Under the pieces are notes generated by a model. The model was not told the origin of the DNA, did no database searches, and saw only the letters and a program-made list of their open reading frames with translations. From Membranipora membranacea (lineage: Eukaryota; Bryozoa; Gymnolaemata; Cheilostomatida; Membraniporidae): a stretch of DNA of 64,000 bases. The stretch covers positions 3,410,001-3,474,000 of the forward strand of contig OU612068.1 of assembly GCA_914767715.1 (NCBI GenBank). Reading direction: 5' to 3'. A program made the position numbers and the translations under genes. This document shows, piece after piece, positions 48,052 to 60,272 of the stretch; position 1 is the first letter of the stretch, and every line of letters begins with the position of its first letter.

Positions 48052-49544
48052 TTACATTAAATAAAAATAATATAAGGCTGCACCTCCTGTGGCTATAACC
48101 ATCATAGTGGGGAAATTCATTCCTGCAGCTCCTGAAAATCACAAGCAATATTTTATCCCCAACAAATCATGGTGAAAACTTGTATAACTAATGGTTTATA
48201 CACATGAAAAGAGTAACTCCTTGACACACACATCTTAGCGGAGTTTGCGGCGACAGAATTTAGAACTGTAACTTAGAAGCTTACTGACAGCACATTCACA
48301 CACAACCAGAAATAAGTGTGACTATCTCATAATATGATCCCTGGTTGTGAGATAAAAGTGACTCTTGCAACTGTAAACTGGACAGCTGCTGTTGGAGGAA
48401 ACCTAGTTGAGTCTTTGATAATGTAATGCCGTTTGAGCACTTAGACTAAAAGAAACCATACATATTTTTATATTAACCACTCAGTTTTTACCAGAAACAT
48501 GTGATTACTCATAATATGCCTACGGTTTTTACCACCTAATGCCTTTGTATCTACTGTAGAAGCTTACCAGCAGACTGAAGGACAGAGAAAAGTCCTGATG
48601 TGACCGAGCCATATACAACACTCTGAATGAAGGCAGCGATTGACCCTGCAGCTACCCCTACTGGCCCAAAGCCAACAATTTCTGCCATAAAATAAAATAG
48701 TTTGTTTTGTTTCAAAGCAAAACCAGGAGCAAAACCTGTAAGCAGATGATCAGGACTGCAGTAACTGTCACTAACAGTTACTGCAAACTTGATCTAGGTT
48801 TATTGTATACCTAAATGGATGTTTGTTCAACAGGTCTGCTAGACGGATATCCATATAGGTATACACCAAGATTAGCCTGCCTTGACAAGCTTTGTTCGGT
48901 GTGTGGGGGAGGTTCACCCCCACCCTGCAAAGAGAGGCTACACCTAAATCAAGTTTAATCCAGTTTGCCAGCAGAACATAGCCTTGGCAGCCGCCAACCC
49001 CCGACACGACAGCCTGCCCAGGCTAAGCAGAACAAGTTTGCTCCCCTCCAGTTGCGGAAGCGATTACAAATGCAGGCAAACTGGATCAAACTTCTACATC
49101 TTTGCAGCAAGTGAATCTTGAAGTCATTTGTTTCTTGACATATTGTGTTCATGTAGCATGTGTTGTGCTAAAAATGTAACCAACCCATCCGTATGGGTCT
49201 TTTGATTGGATGATGAGTGTCTACAACCCATCCTTCTCTGTTACGAATCCATCCGCCTCCGCTTAATTTATGTCCCGACGCGTTGTATGCAACCGGATGC
49301 CTATTTGGCATCCGGCGGTTGTCCCAGAGCCAACCGGATGCCTATCGGACAACCACCGTATGCCACACGGACAACCGGCGGTTGTCCGATAGGCATCCGG
49401 ATGGGTTCTTAGCACAGCAGCATGTATGCAGGTAGACACTCTATTTATTAGGAAGTAATATTAGTAGAGCATTGTATTTGACTCACTGAGTAGTGCTATC
49501 GCAGCCACAACAGCTATGGCCCCTGCAGCATAAATCTCCCACAT
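48052..49544 (-). CDS. IFI27/ISG12-like protein, copy G
   Basis: 83 residues, the shortest copy. Exons are 49487-49544, 48568-48681 and 48052-48131, phase-1 introns. Minimal N-terminus MWEIYAAGAIAVVAAIALL. Exon 2 core: IVGFGPVGVAAGSIAAFIQS, then VYGSVTSGLFSVLQSAG. Exon 3: AAGMNFPTMMVIATGGAAL, ending in aromatic residues YYFYLM without a charged tail. Intron 1 contains two inverted-repeat elements (48944-49096, 49180-49412). The intron 2 acceptor region is homologous to that of copy H, which helps interpret H. Confidence 0.8.
48944..49096. mobile_element. MITE, CTAGATCAAGTTTGATCC family, copy 3 (degenerate)
   Basis: CTAAATCAAGTTTAATCCAG and the inverted AACTGGATCAAACTT mark its ends. A separate right-end fragment (AACTTGATCTAGG) lies at 48786. 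It is in intron 1 of IFI27-like G. Confidence 0.6.
49180..49412. repeat. Complex hairpin element, AACCCATCCG ends
   Basis: The ends AACCCATCCG are inverted. The inner pair GGATGCCTATCGGACAACC and its complement pairs across about 30 bases, and GGATGCC/GGCATCC repeats occur several times. No credible ORF. Confidence 0.65.
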
Positions 49545-49844
49545 ATCAGCCACGCTTTACTTGATACTTTTATAAATCTGTGTAAAAATGACCATCATAT
49601 TTTAACAAAATGCACTACATTCGAGGAGGAACGCCCTAAAAATGTGAATATGGATGTAGCAGTGTGGGACATGATTTGGTTTATAAAAAGTATTCTCAGT
49701 TCACAGGGAGATTCTATTCAAACGTTGTGTCTCTGCATTCTGCGCCTTTATCAGGTCAACTGTGGTGAGATTTTTTAGCATCATTTGTTACGATCTCATG
49801 TTGTTCAGCAATATATTGTTCTTGTTTTTATTCATGGTTATGGT

Positions 49845-50225
49845 TATATGTTAGGTTATGCTCATTTCAGTTTAGTCAAACAGACGAGGAAATAACAAAA
49901 ATCAAGCTTAGTCAGCTGAATACTTACAAGGTACTTTAAAAAAGTGAGATCCAGTATAAAAGATATGAAGTGATGAGTCTATGGTTTTCACTAATCCTTG
50001 TCAACTTTACCCAACTTGATTATTCTACTCTGTCTCGCTTTTGCTTTTATCATGCACAGATGATAAACTTGTTTTAATCTGGTATAGTCATGCACTTTTA
50101 TCAAGTTGGTTGTTTTGCTCGGTCTTGCTTCTATCATTTACCGATTATGCCAAATCTATAACCTAGTCACTAAGTGTTGGGATGAGTTGTGATTGGATAT
50201 TTGATAGGGGGATTCCCGCTCATGG
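49845..50225 (-). promoter_or_regulatory. Conserved upstream region of IFI27-like G with NF-kB-like decamer
   Basis: GGGGATTCCC at 50208-50217 lies about 660 bases upstream of the G start codon, next to TGATTGG. Layout parallels 45990-46440 upstream of copy F. Confidence 0.4.
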
Positions 50226-51084
50226 AGAAAATTCCCCTGCAGTTAATCAGCGCATAAAGGTGTTGTAAGGTGTCTTCTCTTACTAAAGAGGGCGCTGGAC
50301 AAATGAGTCAATAAGTCTGCAAATTTCATATATGACAGGGCGTGGGCAGATTACTCGTTTCGCTCTGGTGGCCTACATTGTTAGAATTGAACCAAGAGAG
50401 AACACACAGAAACAAGTACATACCAGCAAAATTCAGTAATTTCAGTAATATAGTAGGTCAAAAGGTAAGATTGTTTTGCCTCCAATTTGCACACAATTAA
50501 TACTAACGAAATGTAAACAAATTTTTCCTCTTTTCCCACCAACATGCCAAACTGAAATAAGCTATTGTTGGTAAAAAATGTTGTTTTTACAGCTGAGAAA
50601 TACTGTCTTTATCTTAATACTAGAATATGACTGAATTGCTTGTCGTCTTGCTTTGCTCTCATATGGAATATTTCTGTGTATGCCCGATATAGACCAATGC
50701 TGCTGTTACGTTAGCATCAATAAGCTACCAACTCTGTTATTGTAACTTCCCTGCCAGCACATGATTGGTTACTCATGTACCTGTGAAAGAAAAACGATAA
50801 TTAGTAATCAATGGAATAACCCATCAATTATGTATTATCTATTTTCCTTCATGGTAGATGTCATGCCTTTGGCTGTTGCTATCAAGCCAAGATTTTTGCT
50901 GACTATCTGACAGGCTGATGCCATATTTTTTATACAGGAAAAAAGAATAAATTAGCTGAATATCGAATATGGCAGAAATGAATGTCACAAATCAGGCTTT
51001 GCTTATTATAATTTTGACGATGACCCAAATTGAAAAATATGCAAACCAAGCATCTGTATGACTAGGGGTGAGAACGCTTTGATG

Positions 51085-51500
51085 CAGTGGCGTATATTAC
51101 CACTCACGGCCCACGGATTTCCATGAGTGGCTGAATAGCACAGTGTGTAGAGCGGCTGCTTTATAATCACTAATGATCAGATTGTTGTGGGTTCGAATCC
51201 CATCAAGGTCAGTTTTTTTTTCAAATGGGTGCTTTATAACTGGAGCATTTTTACCGTAATCTTCTACTGCTATTGAGTTGTTTTCTGAAAGTACCCAACA
51301 GCTCAGTGAGCTATTGAAATACCTCTCTGCTTGCACTATTTTGCTACCGATATGCAAAAATTTCCGTGGTGGGAGGGCGCTTAAGCGCCCCTCCCACACC
51401 CTCCCCGCCACGCCTACGGCGTGTGGATCGGGTTGCGCCCGATCATTATGCGCATCTCTAAAAAGTCAGTGAGTGAAAATTTTTAGAATATACGCCCCTG
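51085..51500. mobile_element. Non-autonomous hAT element containing a tRNA-like segment
   Basis: Inverted ends CAGTGGCGTATATT and AATATACGCCCCTG are flanked by the exact 8-bp direct repeat CTTTGATG (51077-51084, 51501-51508). At about 51124-51212 an A-box-like TAGCACAGTGTGTAGAGCGG and a perfect B box GGGTTCGAATCCC lie at tRNA spacing. The 5' half does not pair with the 3' acceptor strand, so it is a tRNA relic and not a gene. GC-rich palindromes (GGGCGCTTAAGCGCCC) follow. Confidence 0.85.
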
Positions 51501-51587
51501 CTTTGATGAGGGTAATGCACATTATAAAATAATAAATAAATGTGTATCATCAAAACAATGAGAGGATGGGATGAAGATAACAAGTGC

Positions 51588-52666
51588 TCAGTTTCCTCCA
51601 GTAACAGCACATTCTATGGCTTTACACACGGCAGCACCTCCTGCGGCTAGGACCACCTTAGTAGTGGCGGCCAGTCCAGCAGCTCCCATAAATCACAAGC
51701 AGTAATATCACTCATTATGAGATGTTTCATTTGATCAAACTTATTTTTCTTAACTTATGAGATGATGGATAATGAAATGAGTATGGATAAGTGCTTGTAA
51801 GAACAATATACCTCACTCAGCAGATATGAAGACTTACAATGTAACTAGAACCACAATCAGTACTGTATATCGCCCATGCGACTGCTTGTATGATTGGCGT
51901 TTTCTTACATAACTTACATGGGGGATGTAAGGGTAAACTGTGGTGCCTCAAAAGTAACTGTTGCCTATTAGAATATTTAGATACCAGATAGTTGTCAACG
52001 GATATTTCCGTGAAATCGGAGGTTATTCATAGTAAGAGTATTCAGTCATAGCTTACCGGCAGACTGAAGAGCTGAGAAAGCTCCAGCAGTGGCCCCACCG
52101 TACACAGCGCTATGAGCACCGGCAGCAATGGATCCAGCAGCAATTCCAGCTGATGTAAATCCAACAGCAGCTGTGGTAACAAAAGGAGAGAAAAATCGTT
52201 GTAGTGGTATAGGTACAGGTAGTCTCAATAGAGGCTGTCGGGGGGAGGGGCAAGAGTTTTGGGGGCTCAGACTATAGAGATATTAATGAGGGCTTACATC
52301 TAAACCACAGCAGCTGTTGTAAACCAACTGTTCAGCTGAGTACAAAAATACAAAATAGAAATACTAACTATGTCTGTGGAGTTACCTGAGCTACAACGCG
52401 ATGTTCATTTATCTGAAGTCCTAATGGGATGCTGTGTAGGACGCATCGCACAATACCCCACCATGGAAAATATAGAATGGCACATGCAAATATATGTATA
52501 TACTGACTGCGTATATATGTGCTGTAATCCAGCAAACTTAATATTTTGAGTTACAATCCGCCTCAAAATAGCTTAAATGAATAGCAGAGTTTAACTTACA
52601 AAGCGCAACAGGTGCCAGTACAACAGTTCCCACACCTGCAGCAGCAATAGCTAACAAACCAGCCAT
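51588..52666 (-). CDS. IFI27/ISG12-like protein, copy H (shifted splice acceptor)
   Basis: 91 residues. Exons are 52600-52666, 52057-52170 and 51588-51682, phase-1 introns. N-terminus MAGLLAIAAAGVGTVVLAP. Exon 2 core: AVGFTSAGIAAGSIAAGAHS, then VYGGATAGAFSALQSAG. Exon 3: AAGLAATTKVVLAAGGAAV, then CKAIECAVTGGN, close to copy F. At the exon 3 acceptor used by the other copies this gene reads GG, not AG. An AG three bases further in (51684-51683) restores splicing in frame at the cost of one residue. The reading frame is otherwise intact, so I call it functional but note the splice change. Confidence 0.8.
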
Positions 52667-55125
52667 CTTATAGTTCGATTTTGATTATATCTGTGTAGAG
52701 AAGGAAGAAAGGTCCTGTAGAGCTACAAATATGCACCATAACTATAAAATCTAGGCAATTGGACAGAGCTGCAGTCCCGGCAGCTACTGTTTTTGTTAGT
52801 GACGTAGAGAAAAGCCGAAACTGTAGGGTGTGAACTCCAGTCTCCAGTCCACATATATGTTACATATTGAGACCACAATATATGTTCTATTACCACGATA
52901 TCAACTTTGTCTGATTTTATAATAAAAGGTCCCACACAGTTAAGCAAGGACATTCAATGCTCCTCAACCCGAATTAAATTTAACTGAAAAAACTTATTTT
53001 TTTCTTACCTCAATGATTAACAAGATAGCTGGGGGTTCCCCTATAGGAGGGGGGGCGAGTAATACGCCATTTCCTGGTTAACCCCCAATAAGTTAGAAAT
53101 AAACATTTTAGTAAGTACAGTAAGTTGCTAGAAAACAGCATGGGCAGGGCAAGAACTTTATAGGAGGAAATTCGGCCTCGATACTTTAGAAAAGGCGGAA
53201 AATTTAGCACCAACCACACATGCACCCAAGTCACCTTTCACATACTGAGAAATATATATATAGTAACATAAGGTAGTATTTTAGGGTGGGAGGGTGGTAA
53301 TTGTGAAAAGACGACTTGTCACTTCAGTTGTCTAGAATGAATGGCATGAGAAAAACCCGCGAACTGACGAGATAAGTAAATTTGCATAAACTCGCTATAA
53401 GGTGCGCCGTGGTACAGGTTAATGCTTAAGATAAGATAAGATAACTACAAAATATGAGGCTCAGAGGACAGATTAAAGCTAGTAAATTTTACCAGTTATA
53501 ACACAGTACTGTGTTATTAAAAAACTGAGCCTTGTCACATTACTCAAGAAAAAATGAGTTCTTTAGGTGTAAAAAACCCTGTATTTTTTTATCATTGTCA
53601 TTATTTGCCACATCCAATGCGTTTTTATTTTTAGAAGCTTGCATCTCTATTTTTCTGTAAACATCTTTGGAGAGAGAGAGTAATTAATTGAACAAATAAA
53701 CATCTCAAGTTTGATAACATAGTAGTACGGGAGCCACTGAAAAAGAAAGAATCAGATTGGATCAAGGGTGATCAAGTTTTGCACCATATAGCGTGAAATG
53801 AAATTGCATCTTTCTAAAATTGCATGACAAAAGACTGAACAAGAAAACTTAGCATAGGGAGTATCATAACAATCATTTGATTCCGTTATCTTTCAACTAT
53901 TCACCAATATCTTGTCTACTTCATGTATAATATTGAAAGGAAACTGTCTACTTTCCCGATGGGTAGTATCCTCCTGTGTTTAGTGTTTCTGTCATGTATA
54001 GCAAACATTGACCTACCAAATAAAGGGTTAGGTTTCTTATGCTGAGATAGGTTTATATGAGTGTGCGAAGTAAGCAGTGTTTTCATTGTTGAAGAGTTTA
54101 AAAAATAATAAGGCAGTCAGAATTTATTGATCGGAGCCTGGAACCAATCATAAAAGTAAAGCTTGACACAGTGGGTATCACAAGGAGCTGCTTCAGGGCT
54201 CATCACACATCATAATCAGATCTTCTCACTATGAAATTAAAAATGGACTCGCACACTTTATTCTTTACCCTCCACCGAAATTCGAATACTTTACTTTTGG
54301 CCGAAAATCCTCAATTTTCAGTATACCCAGGTACCATTGATGGATGCATTGTCTTCAGATTAGAATTTGGGCTAATAGGCAATGCAATAAGACCATGCAT
54401 ATTTTGTGTTATGCTGCTGTCTAGTGTCTTGACCTCAAACGTCCAGACCTACAATCTTTATTTTGCACTACAACATTAATACTACAATTAAACTACTTTA
54501 CACTATCGATTATATATTCAATGACGGTGAAAAGATATAGAATTTGTGAAGCCTCCGTCTTCTCACTTTATTTCATTGATCTACTCTGTACTCTGTACAC
54601 AAAACAGGGGTTTTATTACTATTTTTTGTGTGTGAAAAGTTAAGGCGTTTGCAGATTTACTGTCATATTTAAAGTAAAAGAGATTTTCCGAACGTTGATG
54701 ACACAAGAGAGGTGTAGTTTAACCAGGGAGAATTCTTTCAGTTTAACAAATTTTGTGTGAAAGATTTTTATTGGACTGATTTGGGAGCAAAGTCTTCAAC
54801 TCATTGGTCTGGAGAAGTCAGCCATAAGAACTATTGCTAGGTCCCACCAAAGAGTTTGATATAACCAGGCCCCACCAATGTCTTCTGCTGAACTTGCTAT
54901 GGAAGAAAACCAAGATCCATTGGGAAACCCTCGCTACTATGGATTTTCCAAATAAAGTCCCCGCCCTCTTTTACGGTTCATCCAATGATGATAGTTCTTG
55001 ATTGTCAGTGCGGGCTATTAGTTTAGATTTCTCCATAGAGAATTTTGTTCAGAGAGATGTAAAAGGAGGTAAAAAGTACTGGGCCATATATCATACAGCA
55101 AGGAGATAAAACATACATCATCAGC
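52667..55125. other. Spacer between IFI27-like H and BBS4
   Basis: No exon recognised. It should contain the divergent upstream regions of H (-) and BBS4 (+). A TATATATATA run lies near 53253. Nothing further could be supported. Confidence 0.4.
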
Positions 55126-58100
55126 ATGGAATCAGGAGAGAAAACGCTCATGGAGTCACAAAATGCCCAATCAAAGAATGAGCAAGGAGTGAGTTACAAC
55201 ATATAATTTGAAAATGAAGTGGTTTTGTCAGGTCAGGTTTTTTAGCCTATCTTCTATCTATGTCATAGGACTGCCGCAGTTCCTGATTTTGGGCTACCCA
55301 CACCAATCAGGAACTGCGGCAGTCCTATGATCTATGTCTCCTTCAGCAACCTTGCTAGCGTTGGAGCAAGGATTAGAGTGATCATTTTATCATGTAATTC
55401 AAAGCATAGACTGTGCAACTGTGTTATCTACAGATATGTTCATGAGTGACAAGTATGACTGAGTGAGCATTCCTACCTTGCCTGATTGCAAAGTCAAGTA
55501 CTCCACCTCAGTCAAGGCCAACAAGCTAATGTTATTGGGTGTAAAGCAAAGTCTATGATTGAAAAGGCAGTTTCATAAGTCATTCTGTTCCAATCTCTGC
55601 GTTTCATATTAGATGATGTGTATGTGTGAAATTATCTGCAAATCCTATTTGTTAGATCTCTGATGCACTGGATGCCATGAAAGAGCCTAACCCACATTCA
55701 CAACCCATTGAAGCTCAAGCTGTGACCGCACCAGCTCTTCCAAATCCTCCGAAAGCCCCTCGAGCAAAGAAAGGTAGGATAATCTGGATTCTATGTCAAT
55801 TATTTTGCTCATTCTGTAGATAAGAAATGTCATTTACTTGTTTAAATGTTTATTTCTATAATATATAATATAATAATAGTATATATAATTATATAAGGTA
55901 GATTAAATTGTACTAATATTAATCATTAATTCTTTGCTCGCTCTAAAGTTGGTTATACTGTCCGACTATGATGAGTTTGACTGGTATGATTTTAGTACCA
56001 GAGTTGCCGATAATAGAGCGGAGAAACTGGCTCATACATCTGCACTATGTACAGAAGGATTATGAGCGATGTAAATCTATCATAGACGAACAGCTGGCAG
56101 AGAGTGGAGGCATGTGTGAATATGCTGTCTATGCTAAAGGTAGGGCTCGCCACTAGAAGTGATAATTAAATTTACTGGTGTTGTTTTCACTTTAATACGG
56201 TTATTTATGGAGCCGGATCTGTCTGATCAATACTTGGCCAAGCAGCTTAGATGTAGAAAAGAAAAAGAAAAGAGACAGATGGTGTGAAAATATCTATCTT
56301 TGCTGGTGAAACACATGTCGTTTAAGTTACGTTCTGTGGATGATGACATGATGAGTACACAATATTATACTTTTATAAATATTGTTTCAGCTTTGATATG
56401 TAGAATGGATGGACGTATTCAGGAGTCACTAGACTTATTCCAGACTTGTAGTATACTCAATCCATCATCTGCTGATAATATGAAACAAGTCGCCAGATCG
56501 TTGTAAGCTAACACATCCTTACTATGGTCCATTATATAGTGCTTGTATATATCAGAGGAACATGTTTCCTGTTTGAAAGTGGTGTAAAAAAAAACGCAAT
56601 TTTGTTAGAGACATGATATCTGTTATCTGTTCACCGAGTCGTCTTACTCATGATAGTCATCTCGATTGCCGTTTATGACATTTAAAATGGAATCAATTCC
56701 GAAAGTCGCATCGAACTTGTTTTGTTAGTAGGTTTTTGCTTGGTAAAGCTATGATATATTATCGGTTGCCTGCTCAAGGACTCTTATTTGGTTTGTAGGT
56801 TTTTGCTCGGTAGACACAGGGCAGCTATAGACGTGTACAGTGAGGCGGCCAGTATGAAGGATACAGACTGGGTGAGAATATCGATGTCTTATCATTGAGT
56901 ACAAGCTCTATCCTTATGTAAAATGGATATTTTGCCAGTTTTAATATACATACTGTGGTCCTACTCGCGCATGATGGCCTCTATTTTGGAAGCAGAGGGG
57001 AAGCAAAGACGGAAGTATGGTCGTGCAGTTTTGACATGTATCGACTATAACATTTTGTTTTACAGGAGGTGTATCACAACCAGGGAGTGTGTTACATGTA
57101 CCTACAAGAGTTTGATAAAGCTAAAGCTTGTCTAGAGAAAGCCATTGAGTTTCAGAAGCATGAGGTCTCCTATGTCATGCTGGGTAAATGTTATATCAGG
57201 AATAATGACTACAGAAAGGCAATAGAGGTCTACAAGCAGGCTGTCGAGTGAGTAGTAAAGACAGGAGTCATCAGCATCACCAGCTGCTGTGTCATCGACC
57301 AGATGTGTTTTGAATATAATGTGTTAAAATATGATAAAACGGCTCTTTTATTTTCAAATTATTGTCAAACTTACAGCAGAAATGTGATTATTTAAATGGT
57401 ATTTTTATAGTTGATGTTCTTGTCAGCTATCAAATGCCCTTTTCCGAGTGATGATCCTCATATTCTCCAGCTTTTGTACTGACCTATCATTATGTTGTAG
57501 GTTTTCACCTGAGAATCCTGATATTCTGACTACCTTGGGAATACTATATATTGAGGTACGTTTTTATCACAAAGTAATAGTATACTCGATAGTTAGTGTT
57601 TACCATAATTACTCTTCATTACTAGTGACTTTGTAAGTTATAGCCTGGAATAGCCAAAGTGCAGTCTGAAAATACTAAGAGAGAGATTTGTGGTTTTATA
57701 CTGATTAGCTCATTCAAAATGTTTCTTTCTTCGCCCATAATTGTAGGTAAATATGTATCAGAAAGCATTTGAGTTGCTGGGTAACGCGATGACACATAAC
57801 AATCAGCATGTGAAGGCCATTCTGTCAGCTGGCAGCCTAATGCAGAAGTATGGAGAGTTTGACGTGGCGCTGACTAAGTATAGAATAGCTAGTAGAGAAC
57901 ATCCAGAGAGCGCTCCTATTTGGAATAACATCGGAATGTGCTTCTTCGGCAAGAAGAAGTTTGTAGCTGTGAGTTTGTACTTCAATATACCTGCTTAGTT
58001 TGAGAACTTACGATGGCCAGTGAGGATATCACATGATATTATCTCCACAAGCTGCTACAAAATAACCATACATGTGTTCTGAGGCTTATATTGTCCACAA

Positions 58101-60272
58101 ATATGATCCTTGAAAAACTCTATGTTTGTTGGTCGGCAGACCCATAGATTATTTCGGATCGAACATGTACCTGATATGATATATTTTTTGAACCTCAGGC
58201 TCTACATAATATTAATCTGTATTCTTCAGGCAATAGCCTGTCTGAAGAGAGCCAACTATCTGGCCCCATTTGAGTGGAAGATTCTCTATAACCTGGGATT
58301 ATCACATCTACACATGCAGCAGTACGCCTCAGCCTTCTCTTTCTTCAGTGCTGCTCTTAACTTCAGACAGAAAGATCCTCAACTTTTTATGTTACTCGCG
58401 GGTAAGATTTTGAAGGTCTTTCTTATGTATGCTTGTCCGCCAGTTGTACTCTTAGAGTGCTAGCACTTGAAAATATTTATACTATATTATAAGTAGTTAT
58501 ATGTTTAAGGCTAGCAAATGTTATTATACATGTATCTAGTTCGAGGCTGTCTTGTGCCTATCGTTGATAAATCCGGCAGAGGGCAACTCCAAGTTGAGTC
58601 AAGGCTAATTAATGAATAACAGAGCATAATCTCATGTTTCCGCGTGTGGACATCAAAATAATTAATTGATTTGTAATTGTTTTTTATTTATAGTTGCTAT
58701 GTCACATCTAGATGATCCACAAAATGCTAAATCTGCATATGAGGAGGCTGTACAAAAATCTGATAAGTGAGTACACATTTACACTAGAAGGTACTGGTGA
58801 TATACTGACAACCATGACTCGCAATTTCATCATAATTCACAAGATATTATATTCAATCATTTTCTTACTGTGTACCTAAAAGCTATATGCGACGTAATGT
58901 GAACACTTCCTAATACATCATGCGGCAAGTTGGTTTGTAACAAAATGTTATGTTGAACAGAGATATTGAGAGGAAATTGATTCTAGATCAAAACCTACTC
59001 AGTAGGTAGATTGATTATCCGAGGTAATGTCAACAAAGAATTGACAAAGAGTAACCAGAACATCATTGGTACAGGTAAAACAAATACGATAGCGACTATA
59101 GGTTTTGACTGTGATTTATTTTGCTAAAGCTTATTTACAGTCTTGTTCTTACCTTCTTCTTTATCTTATGCTTGCCTGTTTTAGAACACAGCTGGACATA
59201 CCGCTGAATTATGCTGTATTTTTGTATAAGAATGGAGACAAGGCTGGGGCCAGTAAACAGTTTACAACCTTTGAACATCGGCTCAGGGAATCAAGAGAGA
59301 AAAATGAGAAAGTTGATACACAGGTGAGCTGACTGTATCTCTTGTGTTTGAGTAGTAAAGTGAATTCCATCTACAGTGATCCATTCGAGTGACGCATGTA
59401 GCCAAATGTCCCGATTGATAAAATCACTGGATTGTCAACTCACTTTGAGCAAACCAGGCGTATGAAACGGTAGAATCCTATGTTGGTTTATTTTGTCACA
59501 AACATTATTGGGTATGGTAGAAATGTTTTTGCATGCACATGGAGAAGTGGTTGAGTGACAGTTTTCCAAATTGAACTGCATAACATCTAGTTTATGGAAA
59601 TTAGGTTTAAAATTTGAGAATGCTTAAAATTTGGAGTACTGTCTTATCATAGTTTAGAAATCAACTCAACTTGATATAAAGTAATCCTCAGAAAATTTTT
59701 ATGTCATATATTTTTTTATAGCTGATTCAGGTTGGTTTGAAGCTTGGCCCAGCCTTGCAGCTTGGAGAAAGTCTAGTGTGGAAGCAACAGGCTCAGTCGG
59801 CCCAACCTGCACAACCAACACCTCAACCAGCTCCACAAGTGTCTGCTACACCAGCTCCGACACCTCAACCAGTAGTCATACCCAGTGAAAACAGGTAATG
59901 AACAATTAGGTGTACAGTAAGAATAACTAAATCCTAACAGTAGATGATAGGGTTGTTAGATTCATTTGTTTACGTAGTTTTTGTTACATTTTCTTGCTGA
60001 GTCCCTCTCTTCATGCTGTTCACTATCCACTTTCCATGTTGTCCTTTCTAGGGTTGTTCGAGATTATAATATAATCCATATTTTTTGATAGGCCACCTCA
60101 GAGATCAGAGTTACCACCACTATCACCCCCTACTGAAGGAGCACCCCCACCCGCCTACCATGAGCTGGACCACTATGCTCTCAGTCAATCACAGCAGTTA
60201 GCTAGAGCTCCTGAACCACCAACTGATGAACCTCAGGCTACAATGGAGCGTAAACCAGCTGCAGCCGTGTAG
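55126..60272 (+). CDS. BBS4: BBS4, BBSome TPR subunit (complete)
   Basis: BBSome subunit for trafficking membrane proteins to and from cilia, acting at centriolar satellites and the ciliary base. Thirteen exons: 55126-55188, 55656-55773, 55996-56139, 56391-56502, 56799-56871, 57066-57247, 57501-57555, 57747-57968, 58230-58401, 58694-58766, 59185-59323, 59722-59894 and 60092-60272, giving 568 residues (human is about 519). Exons 1-2 are a divergent N-terminus. From residue 61 come [17 protein letters not shown], then TPR repeats to about residue 440 with strongly BBS4-specific stretches ([46 protein letters not shown]). The tail (452-568) is Pro/Gln-rich. AATAAA follows at 60544. Start at 55126 chosen as the first ATG of the open exon; the first two exons are the least certain. 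Confidence 0.92.
55263..55330. mobile_element. Tiny inverted-repeat element in BBS4 intron 1
   Basis: Exact 26-base arms (55263-55288 and 55305-55330) around a 16-base loop, flanked on both sides by the direct repeat TCTATG, which suggests insertion of a 68-base fold-back unit. Confidence 0.65.

Noticed and set aside
51124-51212. Functional tRNA gene
   Set aside because: A good B box but no pairing acceptor stem and no clean anticodon arm; it lies inside a hAT element.
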